Positions 32,811-34,955 of a DNA stretch of 34,955 nucleotides are shown here, piece after piece (the stretch's first letter is position 1; every line of letters begins with the position of its first letter). Source of the stretch: Nitrosopumilaceae archaeon. GTDB lineage: Archaea; Thermoproteota; Nitrososphaeria; Nitrososphaerales; Nitrosopumilaceae. The position numbers and the translations under genes are program-made. Location of the stretch: positions 1 to 34,955 of the forward strand of contig JAGWAW010000003.1 of the NCBI GenBank assembly GCA_021296165.1, in the 5' to 3' direction. The notes beneath the pieces were generated by a model. It ran no database searches. It saw only the letters and a list, made by a program, of their open reading frames with translations, and was not told the origin of the DNA.

Positions 32811-32820
32811 CTTTAAATTA
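32811..32820 (+). promoter_or_regulatory. TATA box of the DUF47 gene
   Basis: CTTTAAATTA predicts transcription from about 32841, a few bases before ATG 32848, so this mRNA would have a very short leader. In-frame TTG codons at 32833 and 32836 lie too close to the box. Confidence 0.5.
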
Positions 32821-32847
32821 TGTATGCTGATATTGTTGAAAGGCATT

Positions 32848-33501
32848 ATGTATAGCGGAGCTTTGGAGGACCAGGCAAAGAGGAAGGCCACCACTATACT
32901 ACAGGATGAGATAACCCGGATACTCCAAGCCACCCGGGATCTTGCCAACCTGCCTGACCTCATGGCAAAGAGGGACAAGGAGGGCATAGCGAACCTACTC
33001 TCTCAGGTGTCGGACATAGAGAACGAGGTGGAGAGCCACCGGCGCAAGATAACCAAGGAGATGGCCGACGTGGGCGGCCTCATAATGAACCGCGAAAACA
33101 TCCTCAACACGGCCTATACCATCGACGAGATCGGCGGCCACATAACCGGCATAGCCTTCAAACTCTCCAACGTCAAGTCGGCAACCCTGAAGAACTCGAA
33201 GCTGGACAAGGATCTGACCGACCTGCTGGACTTGGTGGTGGGTGAGGTGCAGAAGCTCAGCGAGGTGGCCAGGTACATCAACACCAACAGTGCCGAGGCA
33301 ATCTCGCTTGCCCAGGAAACGCAAGAGATTGAACGCGAGATAGACATCAAGTACCGCAAGGCCACCATCAAGGCAATGAACAGCATCAACAACACGGCCG
33401 AGATGATACTCATGAAGGATGTCATAGAGGGGATAGAGGAGATGGCCGACAAGTGCCAAGAGGTCTCCGACCTGTTCATTATGCTGGCCTTCAGCCTCTG
33501 A
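32848..33501 (+). CDS. DUF47/PhoU-like protein
   Basis: A 217-residue, wholly helical protein of the DUF47 group, relatives of PhoU that are often linked to phosphate transporters of the PiT type. It shows long amphipathic helices with coiled-coil spacing: DIENEVESHRRKITKEMADV, then TIDEIGGHITGIAFKL, and near the end VIEGIEEMADKCQEVSDLF, which contains the E..D...D/E metal-cluster pattern of PhoU. No Pit transporter gene is in the window. It may regulate phosphate uptake, but this is inferred from the family only. The product is cytoplasmic. Confidence 0.87.
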   Translation: MYSGALEDQAKRKATTILQDEITRILQATRDLANLPDLMAKRDKEGIANLLSQVSDIENEVESHRRKITKEMADVGGLIMNRENILNTAYTIDEIGGHITGIAFKLSNVKSATLKNSKLDKDLTDLLDLVVGEVQKLSEVARYINTNSAEAISLAQETQEIEREIDIKYRKATIKAMNSINNTAEMILMKDVIEGIEEMADKCQEVSDLFIMLAFSL

Positions 33502-33548
33502 GGGAGTGGCGGACCGGGCCGTGCGGCCGCTTTGGGCCTGCTCTGGTT

Positions 33549-33556
33549 CATATATG
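33549..33556 (+). promoter_or_regulatory. TATA box of endA
   Basis: CATATATG is centred 25 nt before GTG 33577. It lies inside a longer open frame and so excludes the upstream TTG 33532 as start. Confidence 0.6.
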
Positions 33557-33576
33557 CGCCCGGCGACCCGGCGACC

Positions 33577-34110
33577 GTGAAGGGCAGCCTGGTGGAGAAC
33601 CGCATCATAGTGTGGAACGTGGAGGACTCCCGGAGGCTCTTCGGGGAGGGCTACTACGGCAAGCCCATTGGAATAGCCAAGCCCAAACCCGACGAGATAG
33701 ACGCCCCGCTGGTGCTGGATCTCATAGAAGGGCTGTACCTGCTGGAGATCGGCAGGATAGCGGTCTATCAGGGCCGCCGACGGATGACCGCCGACCTACT
33801 GCTGGAGGTGTGCAGGGAGGAGTACCTCGACTTTGAGAAAAAGTACACCGTATACAGGACGTTCCGGGACATGGGATATGTGGTGAACCCGGGAATAAAA
33901 TTCGGGTGCGACTTTGCCGTGTATGAGAGGGGGCCGGGCATAGACCACGCCCCCTATCTGGTGCATGTGTACGGTTCCCGGGAACCGGTCACATCCACCG
34001 GTCTGGTGCTGGCCGGCCGGCTGGCCACCACCGTCAGGAAGCAGTTCATACTGGCTGTGCCCCGGAGTCGGGGAGTGGACTTTATGGCCCTGGACTGGTG
34101 GAGGGCCTAG
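33577..34110 (+). CDS. endA: tRNA-splicing endonuclease (EndA)
   Basis: Cuts pre-tRNA at intron ends in the bulge-helix-bulge motif. The C-terminal catalytic domain shows the triad Y116 (FAVYERGPG), H124 (GIDHAPYLV) and K155 (TVRKQFILAV). Start at GTG 33577 gives 177 residues, the size of the short archaeal subunit, which usually works as a homotetramer or with a partner. The N-terminus MKGSLVENRIIVWN fits the family. The longer frame from TTG 33532 would place the start before the promoter. It converges on the next gene with only 2 nt between the stops. Confidence 0.94.
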   Translation: MKGSLVENRIIVWNVEDSRRLFGEGYYGKPIGIAKPKPDEIDAPLVLDLIEGLYLLEIGRIAVYQGRRRMTADLLLEVCREEYLDFEKKYTVYRTFRDMGYVVNPGIKFGCDFAVYERGPGIDHAPYLVHVYGSREPVTSTGLVLAGRLATTVRKQFILAVPRSRGVDFMALDWWRA

Positions 34111-34112
34111 CG

Positions 34113-34490
34113 CTATCCCTTGATGTGGCCGGCGATGCGGTCGTATATGCGGAACATCTCCGGCGTGATGCCAAATTCCAAGTGGTTCTTCCACTTGCCG
34201 TGGATTCGCACCACGTCCTCTGTAGGTTCCACGAATATGGTGGCATCCGCCACGCTCTGCTCCGCTATCATCCTGTTCAGGTCGGCGTCCTCGTTTAGCC
34301 GCCGGGCCAGCTGCCCAGGACCCTTCCAAGACGCCGACTCCACCGTCTTTTCCGCAAAGCGTCCCTTGGTGGTGAGGCTAGTCCGGGCCAGCAGATCGCC
34401 GGGCCGCGACTCCTTGGCCCGTACTATGCAGTGGGCCTGGAAGCGGTCCATTGCGCCCCAAACCAACGGATTCGGATCCTGCGGCGCCAT
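34113..34490 (-). CDS. Conserved-looking hypothetical protein, 125 residues
   Basis: Not recognised. An alpha/beta protein without transmembrane segments or cysteine pairs; only one cysteine. Opens MAPQDPNPLVWGAMDRFQAH, and later has VADATIFVEPTEDVVRIHGKWK. ATG 34490 is five bases after the stop of the upstream gene, with GGGGTGA as a possible Shine-Dalgarno sequence. So it is the second gene of a two-gene operon. Its low arginine-proline bias compared with shadow frames argues for a real gene. Confidence 0.72.
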   Translation of the reverse strand: MAPQDPNPLVWGAMDRFQAHCIVRAKESRPGDLLARTSLTTKGRFAEKTVESASWKGPGQLARRLNEDADLNRMIAEQSVADATIFVEPTEDVVRIHGKWKNHLEFGITPEMFRIYDRIAGHIKG

Positions 34491-34495
34491 TCCAT

Positions 34496-34732
34496 TCACC
34501 CCTTCTGTACCACCTGTATCATGTCTATGTTGGAACCGGATAGGGTCAGGGTTCCGCGGTTCGTGACCATTCGGGGGGTCTGGGAGAAATACCGGCTGTA
34601 GTAGTCGCCCCTCTCCAGATCCTCGGTTCCCGTCTCGTTGGCCTCGGCGTCTATGTCCATCTCTTGGAGCATCTTGGCCAGCTTCTCGGGCCACGTCTCA
34701 GCCGTGAAGGTGTCCGGTTCGGAGTCGTGCAC
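34496..34732 (-). CDS. Conserved-looking hypothetical protein, 78 residues
   Basis: Not recognised. An acidic protein: VHDSEPDTFTAETWPEKLA begins it and DYYSRYFSQ lies in the middle. GTG 34732 is chosen because the TATA box ATAAATA (minus strand TATTTAT, 34754-34760) is centred about 25 nt upstream. A reading back to 34861 would cross the promoter. First gene of the operon with the 125-residue protein. A pair of 34-bp direct repeats lies upstream of its promoter. Confidence 0.68.
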   Translation of the reverse strand: MHDSEPDTFTAETWPEKLAKMLQEMDIDAEANETGTEDLERGDYYSRYFSQTPRMVTNRGTLTLSGSNIDMIQVVQKG

Positions 34733-34753
34733 GATACGGCCATCCGGCCTCCC

Positions 34754-34760
34754 ATAAATA
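34754..34760 (-). promoter_or_regulatory. TATA box of the two-gene operon at the right end
   Basis: TATTTAT on the minus strand, centred 25 nt before GTG 34732. The 34-bp repeats lie 40-140 nt further upstream. Confidence 0.6.
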
Positions 34761-34796
34761 AAGCATGGCGGCAAGCGGTTCTCGTGCAAACGCGGT

Positions 34797-34830
34797 TGCT
34801 GGGACCAGACTGCTCGTTTCTGCCTCCCGA
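34797..34830. repeat. 34-bp direct repeat, copy 1
   Basis: Exact 34-base match to 34869-34902, with 38 bases between the copies. Begins TGCTGGGACCAGACTGCTCG and ends CTCCCGA. Confidence 0.9.
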
Positions 34831-34868
34831 GTGATGCCGTATGAGGTGTGGACCATGCCACCTGAGGG

Positions 34869-34902
34869 TGCTGGGACCAGACTGCTCGTTTCTGCCTCCC
34901 GA
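34869..34902. repeat. 34-bp direct repeat, copy 2
   Basis: Second exact copy. A possible third, degenerate start (CTGTGACCAGATG) occurs at 34932 at the very edge of the window. Period is 72 bases between copies 1 and 2. Confidence 0.9.
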
Positions 34903-34955
34903 CTTTGACAAAAACCGCCTCAAAAATGGCTCTGTGACCAGATGTCGATACGCAG

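Noticed and set aside
33532..33576. TTG 33532 start for EndA
   Set aside because: It lies upstream of the TATA box; GTG 33577 gives the normal family length and N-terminus.
34797..34955. CRISPR array
   Set aside because: Only two exact copies plus one vague partial, and no cas gene in view. Reported as a direct repeat instead.
1..34955. tRNA or rRNA genes
   Set aside because: I looked for T-arm-like GTTCGAATC-type sequences and CCA-type acceptor pairings in the gaps and found none that fold as a cloverleaf by eye. A tRNA search program would be decisive.

Overview
The window reads as chromosomal DNA of a high-GC marine thaumarchaeon (Nitrososphaeria), most like the sponge symbiont Cenarchaeum symbiosum. 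This rests on recognition, not alignment. Supporting signs are archaeal information-processing genes (release factor aRF1, EF1A, S10, Rpo12, ATP-dependent DNA ligase, tRNA-splicing endonuclease), a DnaJ-ferredoxin fusion of the type described in Thaumarchaeota, and a haem branch that runs through sirohaem. Almost every transcription unit has a TATA-like box centred about 25-28 nt upstream of the start codon, so most mRNAs look leaderless. That spacing was used to choose many GTG and TTG starts; Shine-Dalgarno sequences appear mainly inside operons.

Left part (0-11.3 kb). After 630 bases with no convincing gene come a divergent sugar-nucleotidyltransferase and DsbA-like pair, then prf1. A compact operon follows: luciferase-like oxidoreductase, thiolase and its DUF35 zinc-ribbon partner. 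Next are a methyltransferase on the minus strand, a fused two-domain sirohaem decarboxylase (AhbA/AhbB type), an N-acetyltransferase, a DCC-family thiol protein, a HemL-like aminotransferase and a TPR protein. HemL and the sirohaem decarboxylase would act at early and late steps of tetrapyrrole synthesis.

Middle (11.3-21.2 kb). A SWIM zinc-finger protein is followed by carA-carB for carbamoyl phosphate; the carB 5' end is broken by a 22-bp insertion. Then come a SHOCT protein and cupin pair, the DnaJ-ferredoxin fusion, and a minus-strand operon of a C2H2 mini-zinc finger, a one-pass membrane protein and a HIT hydrolase. That operon is divergent from 3-hydroxyacyl-CoA dehydrogenase, which probably serves the 3-hydroxypropionate/4-hydroxybutyrate cycle. 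The two directions share one palindromic TATA box placed exactly midway between the two start codons. A LOG-family protein ends this part.

Accessory stretch (21.2-29.1 kb). Gene density drops. It holds an orphan 116-residue protein, an Mrr-type nuclease broken near a G8 run and followed by a cysteine-rich zinc protein, a decayed DDE transposase, a 41-residue protein and a triple zinc-ribbon protein. A conserved EF1A-S10-Rpo12 operon sits inside it, followed by a second, much older relic of what looks like the same transposase.

Right part (29.1-34.96 kb). Class V fructose-1,6-bisphosphate aldolase/phosphatase is followed at once by a membrane protein with a 36-bp triplicated segment. Then come DNA ligase, a PhoU-like DUF47 protein, tRNA endonuclease EndA and two small conserved-looking proteins. 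An exact 34-bp direct repeat lies at the window edge. No tRNA, rRNA or convincing CRISPR array was found.
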